Positions 15,006-22,092 of a stretch of DNA of 35,486 nucleotides are shown here, one piece after another (positions within the stretch are counted from its first letter, which is position 1; every line of letters starts with the position of its first letter). This DNA is from UBA6215 sp964484255 (GTDB lineage Bacteria > Omnitrophota > Gorgyraeia > Pluralincolimonadales > Pluralincolimonadaceae): contig CAZAEH010000013.1 of NCBI GenBank assembly GCA_964484255.1, positions 1 to 35,486 of the forward strand. Direction: 5' to 3'. The notes beneath the pieces were generated by a model that saw only the letters and a list, made by a program, of their open reading frames with translations, was not told where the DNA came from and searched no databases. Position numbers and translations under genes: made by a program.

Positions 15006-16097
15006 ATGGATCCCATCATGGTCCGTTTGGGCGACCGCAGCTACAAGATCCTTGTCGGGAGGTCTTTGTCTTCATTCCGGCAGGAGATAAGGAAGCTCAA
15101 TCTCGGCACAGATGCCGCCATTGTAACCAACAGGAAGGTAAGGGCACTTTTTGGCAGGGAGCTGGAGTCCCTTCTGGAAGAATCGGGAGCGAGGGTTCTC
15201 TTTATTGAGGTGCCTGATTCGGAAAAAGCCAAGTCGCTGAAAGAAGCGTCAAAACTTTTAAAGACCCTTTCAACAATGGACGGAAAAAGCAAGAGGCTTT
15301 TTGTGGCCGCGTTAGGGGGAGGAGTCGTGGGTGATGTTGCCGGGTTCGCCGCGTCGGCTTACAAGAGAGGCATACCCTATATCCAGGTTCCGACCACTCT
15401 CTTGGCCCAGGTAGATTCTTCCATAGGGGGGAAAGTAGCGGTAGACCTGCCTGAAGGGAAGAACCTTGTTGGCGCCTTCTACCAGCCCAAGGCCGTTTTT
15501 GCGGATATCAGGTTCCTTAATGACCTCTCCGTCCGGGATTTTACTTCCGGGCTTGCCGAGGTCGTCAAATATGCCGTGATAAAAGATAAGGCCCTTTTCC
15601 GCCTGCTTGAGTCTGGGAGCAGGAAGGTTATTGCCCGCGACCCAAAGGTCCTGACCTCTATAGTCATGAGATGTGCCGCGATCAAAGCGGAGATCGTATC
15701 CAGGGATGAAAAGGAGAAGAGGTCCCTCAGGACTGTCCTTAATTACGGGCATACGATAGGCCATGCCATTGAATCCGCCTGGGGATATTCGAACAGGTAT
15801 TCCCATGGCGAAGCTGTGGCGCTGGGCATGATAGCATCCGCGCGCATATCGCATGAGATGGGCCTGCTGAAAGGCGGTGACCTTCTCAGGATCGAACGGA
15901 CCATCGAGGGCTTGGGCCTTCCGTTAAGGTTATCCGGATCAAGGACAGGGAAGATAATGGGATCCCTTTCCCATGACAAGAAATTCATCCATGGAGTCAA
16001 CAGGTTCGTCCTGCCAACGGGTATCGGCAAGGTAGAAATAAAAGAGAATATCCCCGAAATGCTTATCCGCAGGGAGATAGAAAAGCTTTCTAGTTAA
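15006..16097 (+). CDS. aroB: 3-dehydroquinate synthase
   Basis: A 363-residue enzyme of the shikimate pathway that cyclises DAHP to 3-dehydroquinate using NAD and a metal ion. NAD-site GGG is at 104-106 (AALGGGVVGDVAGF), then PTTLLAQVDSSIGGKVAVDL and GKNLVGAFYQPKAV. Metal ligands are Glu185 (SGLAEVVKY), His249 (NYGHTIGHA) and His267 (YSHGEA). Length is normal. AAGGTG precedes the ATG at 15006. It is the only shikimate gene in the window, followed after eight bases by rnc. Confidence 0.96.
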   Translation: MDPIMVRLGDRSYKILVGRSLSSFRQEIRKLNLGTDAAIVTNRKVRALFGRELESLLEESGARVLFIEVPDSEKAKSLKEASKLLKTLSTMDGKSKRLFVAALGGGVVGDVAGFAASAYKRGIPYIQVPTTLLAQVDSSIGGKVAVDLPEGKNLVGAFYQPKAVFADIRFLNDLSVRDFTSGLAEVVKYAVIKDKALFRLLESGSRKVIARDPKVLTSIVMRCAAIKAEIVSRDEKEKRSLRTVLNYGHTIGHAIESAWGYSNRYSHGEAVALGMIASARISHEMGLLKGGDLLRIERTIEGLGLPLRLSGSRTGKIMGSLSHDKKFIHGVNRFVLPTGIGKVEIKENIPEMLIRREIEKLSS

Positions 16098-16105
16098 CCC
16101 CTTTT

Positions 16106-16825
16106 ATGAAAAATTTATCAAGATCCGACAAGCTAAGCAGGTTACAAAAACTGCTCAAGTATGAATTCAGGAACAAGAGGCTGCTGGACCAGTCGTTGAC
16201 ACATAGGTCCTACGCCTATGAGCAGCCCAAGAAGAAGGCCGATAACGAAAGGCTCGAGTTCCTGGGTGATGCGGTGCTCGGTTTTGCGATCAGTGCTTAT
16301 ATCTTTAAGCATTTCCCCGAGTGCCTTGAAGGCGAGATGACCAGGATAAGGTCGCTGCTAGTCAACAGGCAGACCCTTGAATCCCTTGCGAGGAAACTGG
16401 CTATTGGGAAATACGTGCTTTTCGGAAAAGGTGAATCGGCCAGCGGCGGCGCCGAGCAGTCGAGGAACCTGGTCTGCGCATACGAGGCCCTTATAGGCGC
16501 CATATATGTCGACGGGGGATTCAAAAAAGCCGGATCATTCATAGATTCGCAATTCAGGCCTGAGTTCAGGAAGATAAGACAAGGTGGCGCCAGGAAAGAT
16601 TACAAGTCCATACTCCAGGAGTATACTTCCAAGACCTACAAGACCACGCCGCGCTATAGCCTCATTTCCGAAGAAGGCCCCGAGCACAAGAAACATTTTG
16701 AGATAGAGGTTTGTTACGGAGGTTTGCCCCGCGGCCAGGGCAATGGCAAGAACAAAAAAGCCGCGGAACAGAATGCCGCTTACAATGCCCTTATAGGGGA
16801 AGGGTTGCTTGACAAATCCATTTAG
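16106..16825 (+). CDS. rnc: Ribonuclease III
   Basis: A 239-residue endonuclease for double-stranded RNA that processes rRNA precursors. The catalytic signature ERLEFLGDAVLGF occupies about 48-60, and the second acidic cluster is in AYEALIGAIYVDGGF. The C-terminal double-stranded RNA-binding domain (about 165-236) has DYKSILQEYTSK, RYSLISEEGPEHKKHFEIEV and NGKNKKAAEQNAAYNAL. No Shine-Dalgarno is evident before the ATG at 16106. The last codons contain the -35 box of the next gene. Confidence 0.96.
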   Translation: MKNLSRSDKLSRLQKLLKYEFRNKRLLDQSLTHRSYAYEQPKKKADNERLEFLGDAVLGFAISAYIFKHFPECLEGEMTRIRSLLVNRQTLESLARKLAIGKYVLFGKGESASGGAEQSRNLVCAYEALIGAIYVDGGFKKAGSFIDSQFRPEFRKIRQGGARKDYKSILQEYTSKTYKTTPRYSLISEEGPEHKKHFEIEVCYGGLPRGQGNGKNKKAAEQNAAYNALIGEGLLDKSI

Positions 16826-16837
16826 CAGAAGTAAAAT
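16809..16837 (+). promoter_or_regulatory. Consensus promoter placed for a leaderless GNAT transcript
   Basis: TTGACA (16809-16814), 17-base spacer, TAAAAT (16832-16837), then six bases and the ATG at 16844. Transcription should start on or next to the ATG. No Shine-Dalgarno lies in the interval. Confidence 0.75.
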
Positions 16838-16843
16838 CTTTCC

Positions 16844-17299
16844 ATGCAGATAAGAGAGTACACAAAGAAAGATCAGGGCCAGGTCAAAGGGCTTATCTCC
16901 GGTATACTCGGGCGCGAATTCGCCATAGAGGATAAAGCCTACAGGTATTGCGATCTTGATTCCATAGATAAGTCTTACGGAGGGGAAAGGGACGCTTTCT
17001 TCGTCCTGGATGACTCCGGTAAGATCGTAGGAACGGTGGCCGTGAAAGAAGAATCCGGGAAAACGGCGATAATACGCAGGCTTTTCGTAGACGGCACAGT
17101 GCGCAAGAACGGTTACGGAGGCCTTCTTCTTGACAGGGCCATGGATTATTGCCGCAAGAAAGGATATCAAGAAGTTGTTTTTCACGCGGCCAATACTATG
17201 AAAAGCGCAATGAACCTGTGCGGGACCAGGGGTTTCAAGGAGAGAGAGAAAGTCTCGGTCGGTAATGTCAAAATGATAAGATTTTCCATGGAACTTTAA
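16844..17299 (+). CDS. GNAT-family N-acetyltransferase
   Basis: A 151-residue single-domain acetyltransferase. The acetyl-CoA loop is VRKNGYGGLLLDRAMDYC (R/QxxGxG/A pattern) after strand IIRRLFVDGT, and the C-terminal half has YQEVVFHAANTMKSAMNLC and GFKEREK. The acceptor is unknown. The start is fixed by the family N-terminus MQIREYTKKDQ; the upstream six bases run straight into a -10 box, so the mRNA is probably leaderless. Confidence 0.88.
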   Translation: MQIREYTKKDQGQVKGLISGILGREFAIEDKAYRYCDLDSIDKSYGGERDAFFVLDDSGKIVGTVAVKEESGKTAIIRRLFVDGTVRKNGYGGLLLDRAMDYCRKKGYQEVVFHAANTMKSAMNLCGTRGFKEREKVSVGNVKMIRFSMEL

Positions 17300-17307
17300 G
17301 GAGCTAA

Positions 17308-17817
17308 ATGCTGTTCGGAAAAAAACCCGATAAAGAAAAGAACTTCAAGAATCTTTCCGAAAAGGAGATCCAGAAGCAGCTTTACGGGGAATACCTTAAA
17401 GACGAGGAGAGGGTAGAGGTCATGGATTCCTCCTTTATTGCAAACGAGAGGGAGGAGTACCAGATAAAGGAAAAGATCGACGATAAAGCCAGGAAAGAGT
17501 TAACGGCCGAACTCGACGGGCTCAAGGCGGAATTCAAGCGCCTGCAGGGAGAGGTAGGAAGGCTTAAGAAAGAAAAGGAATCCCTCGATAAATCCGATAT
17601 ATGGTTCAGGCCCCCGCTTCTGAAGACCCGGCATCTGGTAATAATCGGTTCCGTGGTCGTTCTTATTGCCGCGGCCACGATAATAGTCCTTACGTTCAAA
17701 TTTTTTGTTTCCAAGGTGGGCCACAAAGAAGGCAGCAAACCCTCAGTACAGAAGGTCTTGGAACCTGCGAAGAAGAGCGTCAAGAGCGTTAAAAAGGCAA
17801 GCCAGAAGAAGCGCTAA
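17308..17817 (+). CDS. Coiled-coil single-pass membrane protein of unknown function
   Basis: Not recognised. This 169-residue protein has a highly charged N-terminal half with a predicted coiled coil (about 52-95, rich in Lys/Glu/Leu), one membrane helix (about 109-131, VIIGSVVVLIAAATIIVLTF) and a Lys/Ser-rich basic tail. An N-in topology with a short extracytoplasmic basic tail is likely. GGAG lies before the ATG. Its stop overlaps, tail to tail, the stop of the minus-strand gspB-like gene by four bases, leaving no room for a terminator. Confidence 0.65.
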   Translation: MLFGKKPDKEKNFKNLSEKEIQKQLYGEYLKDEERVEVMDSSFIANEREEYQIKEKIDDKARKELTAELDGLKAEFKRLQGEVGRLKKEKESLDKSDIWFRPPLLKTRHLVIIGSVVVLIAAATIIVLTFKFFVSKVGHKEGSKPSVQKVLEPAKKSVKSVKKASQKKR

Positions 17818-18305
17818 TCCACTTTTAGCGTAAAGGGTTTCCCTGTGGTCTCTTCTAACATTTCCACCTTATCACTGTAGATCTTGACCACTTTCATCCC
17901 GTTTACCGACGAGCCTTCCTCGACTATCTTATTCTCGATTATTGCTGCCGGCTTGCCTATCCCGAATACTATACCGTTCAGTGTAACGCGGGGAGAGGAG
18001 AGCTTGGTTATAAGGTTGCTTATAGGGGTCTTTTCCTGCCTCGGAGGCTCTATTGCGGCCTGGGCTGCAGGCGCAGCGCTATAGCCTTCGGCCTTCATTG
18101 ATATATCCCTCTTTAAGGCGCCCGAGAAGAACATGACCGAACCCACCGCCAGTATGACCAAAGCCATCAGAGCAAAAGACCTGGAGATCTTGAAGTCGCT
18201 CAGGTTGTGCGTGTCGTGAACCTCAGGCGACAAGCTATCTTCCATCTTCGGAGCAGCAGACGGTCTGTCGGATGCCTTTTTCAAAGCTTCCAGGATTATG
18301 CTCAT
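17814..18305 (-). CDS. gspB: GspB-like type II secretion accessory protein
   Basis: A 163-residue protein starting with MSIILEALKKASDRP, a typical GspB opening. It has one membrane helix (about 41-61), a Pro/Ala linker and a small C-terminal domain (about 105-163) with SSPRVTLNGIVFG and VNGMKVVKIYSDKVEML, as in GspB/PilP-like periplasmic domains. The ATG is the first in frame that overlaps the upstream gspA stop (ATGA), giving the right start. GspA-GspB pairs help place the secretin in the outer membrane through peptidoglycan. The partner gspA is directly upstream on the same strand. Confidence 0.82.
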   Translation of the reverse strand: MSIILEALKKASDRPSAAPKMEDSLSPEVHDTHNLSDFKISRSFALMALVILAVGSVMFFSGALKRDISMKAEGYSAAPAAQAAIEPPRQEKTPISNLITKLSSPRVTLNGIVFGIGKPAAIIENKIVEEGSSVNGMKVVKIYSDKVEMLEETTGKPFTLKVD

Positions 18306-19117
18306 ATTTTTACGTATCCCTCGATCTCTTCGATGGACCTTTTTACCATATCCATCGTGATGTCCTTTGTCTCCATGGTGAAACCCAAAAGTAATGTCCT
18401 GTCGCATACAAGGTTAATAAGGCGGGGGACGCCCCCGGAATACACGTATACCTCGCTTATCGCGTCGGGGCTGAATTTTATGCTGCCGTCCGAACCCGCG
18501 ACCGAAAGCCTGTGGAATATATAGTCGCCTATCTCCGTCCTATCAAGGGGCAGTATGTGGTATCTTACCGAGATCCTTTGCCTGAGTTGTTCAAGGCCCG
18601 GGGAATCCAGCTTATCTCTCAGTTCAGGTTGCCCGACAAGTACTATCTGGATAAGCTTATCCTTGTCTGTCTCGAGATTGGAAAGCAGTCTTATCTGTTC
18701 AAGCTGGGCCGCCCTCAAGTTCTGTGCCTCGTCAATAATGAGCACGACGTTCGAACCCGATTTAAGCTGTTCGATAAGGAACCTGTTGAGTTCATTCAGC
18801 AGGTTAACCTTGGTCTTAGGCTTGGCGGTGATCCCGAGATCATCGATTATCGCGGAAAGCAACTGGGTTTCCGGCAAGTTGGAGTTGAGTATGAAAGCGG
18901 TTTTTGTCTTGGAGTCGAGCTGTCCTATGAGAGCGCGGCACAAAGTCGTCTTGCCCGTCCCGATCTCTCCGGTTATTTCAAGAAATCCGCGTCTCTCCCT
19001 GATGCCGTATATCAAATGTTCGAACGCCTCACGGTGTTTCCTGCTGAAGAAGAGAAAGCTGGGATCAGCGGTTACATTGAAAGGTCTTTCTTTTAGCCCA
19101 TAAAAGCTTTCGTACAA
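18302..19117 (-). CDS. gspA: GspA/ExeA-type secretion ATPase
   Basis: A 271-residue AAA+ ATPase. The start is TTG at 19117 and gives the family opening MYESFYGLKERPFNVTADP; GGAGG lies nine bases before it. Walker A GEIGTGKTT is at 50-58, Walker B VVLIIDEAQN at about 124-133, and an arginine-finger-like region follows in QLRQRISVRYHILPLD. It matches the cytoplasmic module of ExeA, but the C-terminal peptidoglycan-binding domain and membrane helix of Aeromonas ExeA are missing, so this is the short form. It forms a minus-strand operon with gspB, driven by a strong promoter at 19164-19192. Confidence 0.92.
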   Translation of the reverse strand: MYESFYGLKERPFNVTADPSFLFFSRKHREAFEHLIYGIRERRGFLEITGEIGTGKTTLCRALIGQLDSKTKTAFILNSNLPETQLLSAIIDDLGITAKPKTKVNLLNELNRFLIEQLKSGSNVVLIIDEAQNLRAAQLEQIRLLSNLETDKDKLIQIVLVGQPELRDKLDSPGLEQLRQRISVRYHILPLDRTEIGDYIFHRLSVAGSDGSIKFSPDAISEVYVYSGGVPRLINLVCDRTLLLGFTMETKDITMDMVKRSIEEIEGYVKI

Positions 19118-19163
19118 TTAAGAGGGCCTCCAAAAATGTAAAAAACAGGTGATTTTCACTGTT

Positions 19164-19192
19164 ATTCTATCATTGGGAGAAAAACTTGTCAA
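19164..19192 (-). promoter_or_regulatory. Promoter of the gspA-gspB operon
   Basis: On the minus strand, TTGACA (19192-19187), a 17-base spacer and TAGAAT (19169-19164) form a near-consensus sigma70 promoter. The start is expected near 19157, giving a leader of about 40 bases that ends in GGAGG before the TTG start. It is divergent from the PilZ promoter with about 15 bases between the -35 regions. Confidence 0.78.
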
Positions 19193-19206
19193 AATAAAAA
19201 ATATTA

Positions 19207-19234
19207 TTGTAAAGTTCCCTTTAAAAGGTATAAT
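19207..19234 (+). promoter_or_regulatory. Promoter of the first PilZ gene
   Basis: TTGTAA (19207-19212), a 16-base spacer and TATAAT (19229-19234) predict a start near 19241. The short leader carries AAGGTG before the ATG at 19255. Confidence 0.7.
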
Positions 19235-19254
19235 AATGATAAAGGTGATTAAAA

Positions 19255-19617
19255 ATGGGCTGGAGTGGGATAGATACTAGAAGATCGATAAGGGTCGCCT
19301 TTGAATGCGTTGTTATTGTCAAAAAAAAGGAGACCAGCCTTGTGTTCAGGACCCAAACCGAGAATATATCAGTCGGCGGAACTTGCGTGATACTGGAAAA
19401 AGCCCTCCTCAAGCATACGCCTGTTGAAATAGAGCTCTTCCTGCCGGATAGCCCCATGCCCGTAAGTTGTGAAGGTAAAGTAGCATGGTCCGTCCGCCGG
19501 AGCGAGTACTTGAAGAAGAAATCGAGCCAATTCGATACGGGTATCGAGTTCAGGAACATGACCGATGAAGATAAAGCAAGGCTTAAGCGCATAATAGAGG
19601 AATTGCTGGAATACTGA
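19255..19617 (+). CDS. PilZ-domain protein 1
   Basis: A 120-residue single PilZ domain. The c-di-GMP-binding motifs RRSIRV (the RxxxR switch) near residue 9-14 and NISVGGTCV (D/NxSxxG) near 37-45 are both intact, with the strand KVAWSV later. A c-di-GMP effector role is therefore likely. It has its own promoter, divergent from the gspA-gspB operon, and two more PilZ genes follow in tandem. Confidence 0.88.
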   Translation: MGWSGIDTRRSIRVAFECVVIVKKKETSLVFRTQTENISVGGTCVILEKALLKHTPVEIELFLPDSPMPVSCEGKVAWSVRRSEYLKKKSSQFDTGIEFRNMTDEDKARLKRIIEELLEY

Positions 19618-19626
19618 AATAAACAA

Positions 19627-19655
19627 TTGACTTTTTATTTTTCGGAGCGGATAAT
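19627..19655 (+). promoter_or_regulatory. Promoter before the second PilZ gene
   Basis: TTGACT (19627-19632) and GATAAT (19650-19655) are 17 bases apart. The leader of about 50 bases has an unused AAGGAGG (about 19667-19673) before the actual ribosome site GAGGGG next to the ATG at 19712. Confidence 0.7.
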
Positions 19656-19711
19656 ATAACCAAAACAAGGAGGTATAGGTAACCTGGCCAAGCAAAAGAG
19701 GGGGTGAGGGG

Positions 19712-20098
19712 ATGAGCGAGAAGAGAAAGTTCATGCGTTTCGATGTGGCCATAGAAGTGGAGTATATGGTTCCCGGTAACGGCGCCCCGATAGAAGGCAT
19801 CTCCGTGACAAGAAACTTAAGCCGCGAAGGGATGCAGATCTCCGTGAACAGCAAGCTGGTCCCCGGGACAGAGCTTGAGATAAAGTTGAGGATTCCCGAG
19901 GATACCGCTCCTGTTTACGCAAAAGGTGACCTGGTTTGGGTAGATAAGACGGACAAGCCGGAGATGAACGCCGAGTCCGACGGGGGCATAAAGTTCACGC
20001 AGATGTCACCGTTCGACAGGAACCGTATACTGGACCATGTTTATAAGGAATGGGTGGAACAGCAGATAGGGCAGAGTACGGAACCTCGCAATAAATAA
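19712..20098 (+). CDS. PilZ-domain protein 2
   Basis: A 128-residue PilZ protein. RKFMRFDVAIEVEY provides the N-terminal arginine motif (RxxxR) and NLSREGMQI the NxSxxG motif; GDLVWVDK is the conserved later strand. The C-terminal 25 residues are a polar helix. It shares little exact identity with PilZ protein 1, so this is not a recent duplication. It is preceded by its own promoter and followed after three bases by PilZ protein 3. Confidence 0.88.
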   Translation: MSEKRKFMRFDVAIEVEYMVPGNGAPIEGISVTRNLSREGMQISVNSKLVPGTELEIKLRIPEDTAPVYAKGDLVWVDKTDKPEMNAESDGGIKFTQMSPFDRNRILDHVYKEWVEQQIGQSTEPRNK

Positions 20099-20101
20099 TA
20101 T

Positions 20102-20482
20102 ATGCCAAGGCCAAAAGTAGAGCGGAGAAGACAACCGCGTATAGATGAGAAGATACCTCTCAAGATAAAAGACGAGAGTTTTGACGCCATAAGTGTCACC
20201 AAGAACATAAGCTGTTCAGGGGTTTTTTGCCAGGTAGAAGGTTATTTCCCTCTTTTATCGAAAGTAAAGATAGTCCTGCTGCTGCCCTCCGAAGAAAGGT
20301 CCAAAGCCCATCCGATACATGTAGAGGGGGTAGTGGTACGTTCAGAGCCCGCGAAAGATTGCCCCGGCACCGATTGCCGCAACATAGCGATATTTTTCAA
20401 TAAAATTAAGAAACAAGACCAGAACAAGATATCTTCCTACATAAATTCCATCCTTACCAAGAGGATGGTGATAATCAACTAA
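20102..20482 (+). CDS. PilZ-domain protein 3
   Basis: A 126-residue PilZ protein with RRRQPRIDEKIPL (arginine motif) and NISCSGVFCQVEG (NxSxxG). Unlike the other two, it has four cysteines in its middle and C-terminal half (FC, DC, DC), which may be structural. The start ATG at 20102 has no clear Shine-Dalgarno and probably relies on translation from PilZ protein 2 just upstream. A c-di-GMP effector role is inferred from the motifs. Confidence 0.85.
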   Translation: MPRPKVERRRQPRIDEKIPLKIKDESFDAISVTKNISCSGVFCQVEGYFPLLSKVKIVLLLPSEERSKAHPIHVEGVVVRSEPAKDCPGTDCRNIAIFFNKIKKQDQNKISSYINSILTKRMVIIN

Positions 20483-20487
20483 TTCCC

Positions 20488-21054
20488 GTGTTATACATAT
20501 TCCTGCGCTCTATCGGTTGCTTACTGTGCCGCGGCCTGTTCAACCTTAAAGCAAGAGGGCTTGAGAACATCCCCTCCGAAGGCGGCGCCATAATAGCCGC
20601 AAACCATTCCAGCTATCTGGACCCGGTCATACTGTCCGCGGCTGTTCCAAGGAAGATAGTATGGGTCGTGAGTAAAGACGTTTATGATATCTGGTGGCTT
20701 AAATTGCTGTTCAGGGCAACCGGCATGATCAGGGTCAATGGTTCGGTAGATAAAGCGGTTTCCGTATTGAAAGAAGGTAAACTGGTCGGCATTTTTCCCG
20801 AGGGCAGCAGGAGCTTTGACGGCAGACTCAAAGCGGCGAAAGACGGAGTAGCTGTGATCGCTAAAGGGTCCGGCATGCCCGTCATACCGTGCTTGATACG
20901 CGGGGCGTTTGAGGCTTATCCTAGGGGCGCCGTGTTCCCGAGGATTCATGCGGTCGAAGTAGTTGCAGGGACTCCGCTGAAATTTATCACTGGCGCAAGC
21001 GGTTGCAGGGAGTTTACGGACAAGATAATGTCGGCAATAGCCGCGCTCCCTTGA
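20488..21054 (+). CDS. plsC: 1-acyl-sn-glycerol-3-phosphate acyltransferase
   Basis: A 188-residue PlsC-type acyltransferase that acylates lysophosphatidic acid at the inner membrane. The catalytic HX4D motif is NHSSYLD (His40, Asp45) and the phosphate-binding block is FPEGSRS. GTG at 20488 was taken as start because it lies five bases after the previous stop and yields the usual short hydrophobic N-terminus. The protein is shorter than E. coli PlsC (about 245 residues) but within the range of compact bacterial homologues. Its stop overlaps the -35 box of the 6S-like RNA promoter. Confidence 0.9.
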   Translation: MLYIFLRSIGCLLCRGLFNLKARGLENIPSEGGAIIAANHSSYLDPVILSAAVPRKIVWVVSKDVYDIWWLKLLFRATGMIRVNGSVDKAVSVLKEGKLVGIFPEGSRSFDGRLKAAKDGVAVIAKGSGMPVIPCLIRGAFEAYPRGAVFPRIHAVEVVAGTPLKFITGASGCREFTDKIMSAIAALP

Positions 21055-21078
21055 TTTTATGCTGTTTCGTGCTATACT
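21051..21078 (+). promoter_or_regulatory. Promoter of the 6S-like RNA
   Basis: TTGATT (21051-21056), a 16-base spacer ending in TGC, and TATACT (21073-21078) form a sigma70 promoter with an extended -10 (TGCTATACT). The start is expected near 21085. Confidence 0.75.
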
Positions 21079-21084
21079 TATAGC

Positions 21085-21286
21085 GGGAATAAAAGATATC
21101 TGCCCTATACGTGCGACGGTTTGGCGCGGTGATCATCAAAGCTGTATAGGGATTTGAAGTTCCGGCGGCGTGATCGCCGTCGGACAGAGTCCCACTTAGT
21201 ACAGAGGGTCAAGCTGCCAAGCAAGCCCACGATAGGGTGGGAGAAAAACAACGGTCTAGGGTAGTAAAAACCTGGGCCTTTTTTTT
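21085..21286 (+). ncRNA. ssrS: Probable 6S RNA
   Basis: About 200 nt between a promoter and a terminator, foldable by hand into one long imperfect hairpin, the 6S plan. The closing stem pairs CTGCCCTATAC (21100-21110) with GTCTAGGGTAG (21254-21264), one mismatch. A large asymmetric bubble follows, its 3' side holding a small hairpin (21226-21241). Beyond it, GTTTGGC (21119-21125) pairs with GCCAAGC (21216-21222), CTGTA (21142-21146) with TACAG (21200-21204), GGGA (21149-21152) with TCCC (21190-21193), and the tip is a 10-bp hairpin with loop TGAT (21161-21184). 6S RNA binds the housekeeping RNA polymerase by mimicking an open promoter. The class rests on architecture, not sequence match; a leader of the next gene is the alternative. 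Confidence 0.72.
21253..21286 (+). terminator. Intrinsic terminator of the 6S-like RNA
   Basis: GGTCTAGG (21253-21260) pairs fully, with two G-T wobbles, with CCTGGGCC (21271-21278), followed by eight T residues. The left arm is also the 3' strand of the RNA's closing stem, so termination and mature folding compete for it. Confidence 0.88.
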
Positions 21287-21306
21287 ACACAAAAAACGGA
21301 GAGCGC

Positions 21307-22092
21307 ATGAAGCTTACCAGGGATAAAATATATTTCCATGCACCGTATAGGATGCTTTTAGGAAGTTTGGATTGGATAGCGGGCAAGAAGATCAATTGTG
21401 AGATATACGCAGACAGTTCCGCGCTTGATTCTTACAGCAGGGATGAAGTCGGCCTGATAAATAATACGTTCGAGGCCAACGGGCTGAAGAAGATAGTGCA
21501 TGGCCCATTCCTGGACCTTAATCCCGGAAGCTGGGACGAAGGGATAAGGCGGCTGACCCTTGAGCGTTTCGGGCAGGCGTTTAAATTCTGCAGGGAACTC
21601 AGGACAGACCATATAGTCCTTCACAGCGGTTTTGACCCCATATTTTATAAGGATTCTTCCAATATCTTCCTGAATTTCTGTCTTCCGGTATGGAAGGAGG
21701 CAACGCAGATGGCTGCGGACAACGGTATAACGATAGCCATAGAAAATTCCATAGATAATGATCCGTCGGTAGTAATAACCATAATCCAGGAGATCGCGCG
21801 ACCGAACCTTGAGGCGTGTTTCGACCCCGGGCATTATTATGCCTTCGCTAAGATCTCGCCTTTTGATGCTCTGAAACGTTATCCTGACGGTATGATAGGT
21901 GAGGTGCACCTTTCCGACAATAAAGGGGACTTTGATTCCCATCTGCCTCTCGGCGAGGGAGACCTGGATTTCAGGAAGCTCTTGTCCGAGGTAATGAAGA
22001 AAGGCAGGGAGCCGATATTCACCTCAGAACCGCATTCCAAGGAAGATATAGCCAGGAACCTTGATTACCTTCTTTCCATGGACGATTTTTAG
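21307..22092 (+). CDS. Sugar phosphate isomerase/epimerase-like TIM-barrel protein
   Basis: A 261-residue protein of the xylose isomerase-like/AP endonuclease 2 fold. Metal-binding positions appear in order: IVHGPFLDLNP, DHIVLHSGF, IAIENSID (Glu), ACFDPGHYYAF (Asp, His), GEVHLSDNKGD (His, Asp) and FTSEPH (Glu). The substrate is unknown. GGAG precedes the ATG at 21307. It may be expressed by readthrough of the upstream terminator; no separate promoter was seen. The stop overlaps the next GTG by one base. Confidence 0.82.
   Translation: MKLTRDKIYFHAPYRMLLGSLDWIAGKKINCEIYADSSALDSYSRDEVGLINNTFEANGLKKIVHGPFLDLNPGSWDEGIRRLTLERFGQAFKFCRELRTDHIVLHSGFDPIFYKDSSNIFLNFCLPVWKEATQMAADNGITIAIENSIDNDPSVVITIIQEIARPNLEACFDPGHYYAFAKISPFDALKRYPDGMIGEVHLSDNKGDFDSHLPLGEGDLDFRKLLSEVMKKGREPIFTSEPHSKEDIARNLDYLLSMDDF

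Noticed and set aside
18512..19103. Long plus-strand open frames opposite gspA
   Set aside because: They are antisense shadows; the minus-strand protein has clear Walker motifs, promoter and ribosome site.
21085..21286. T-box, cobalamin, FMN or TPP riboswitch for the structured RNA
   Set aside because: The diagnostic boxes of these classes are absent; AGGGTGGGA lacks the T-box TGGNACC core, and the folding fits 6S RNA better.
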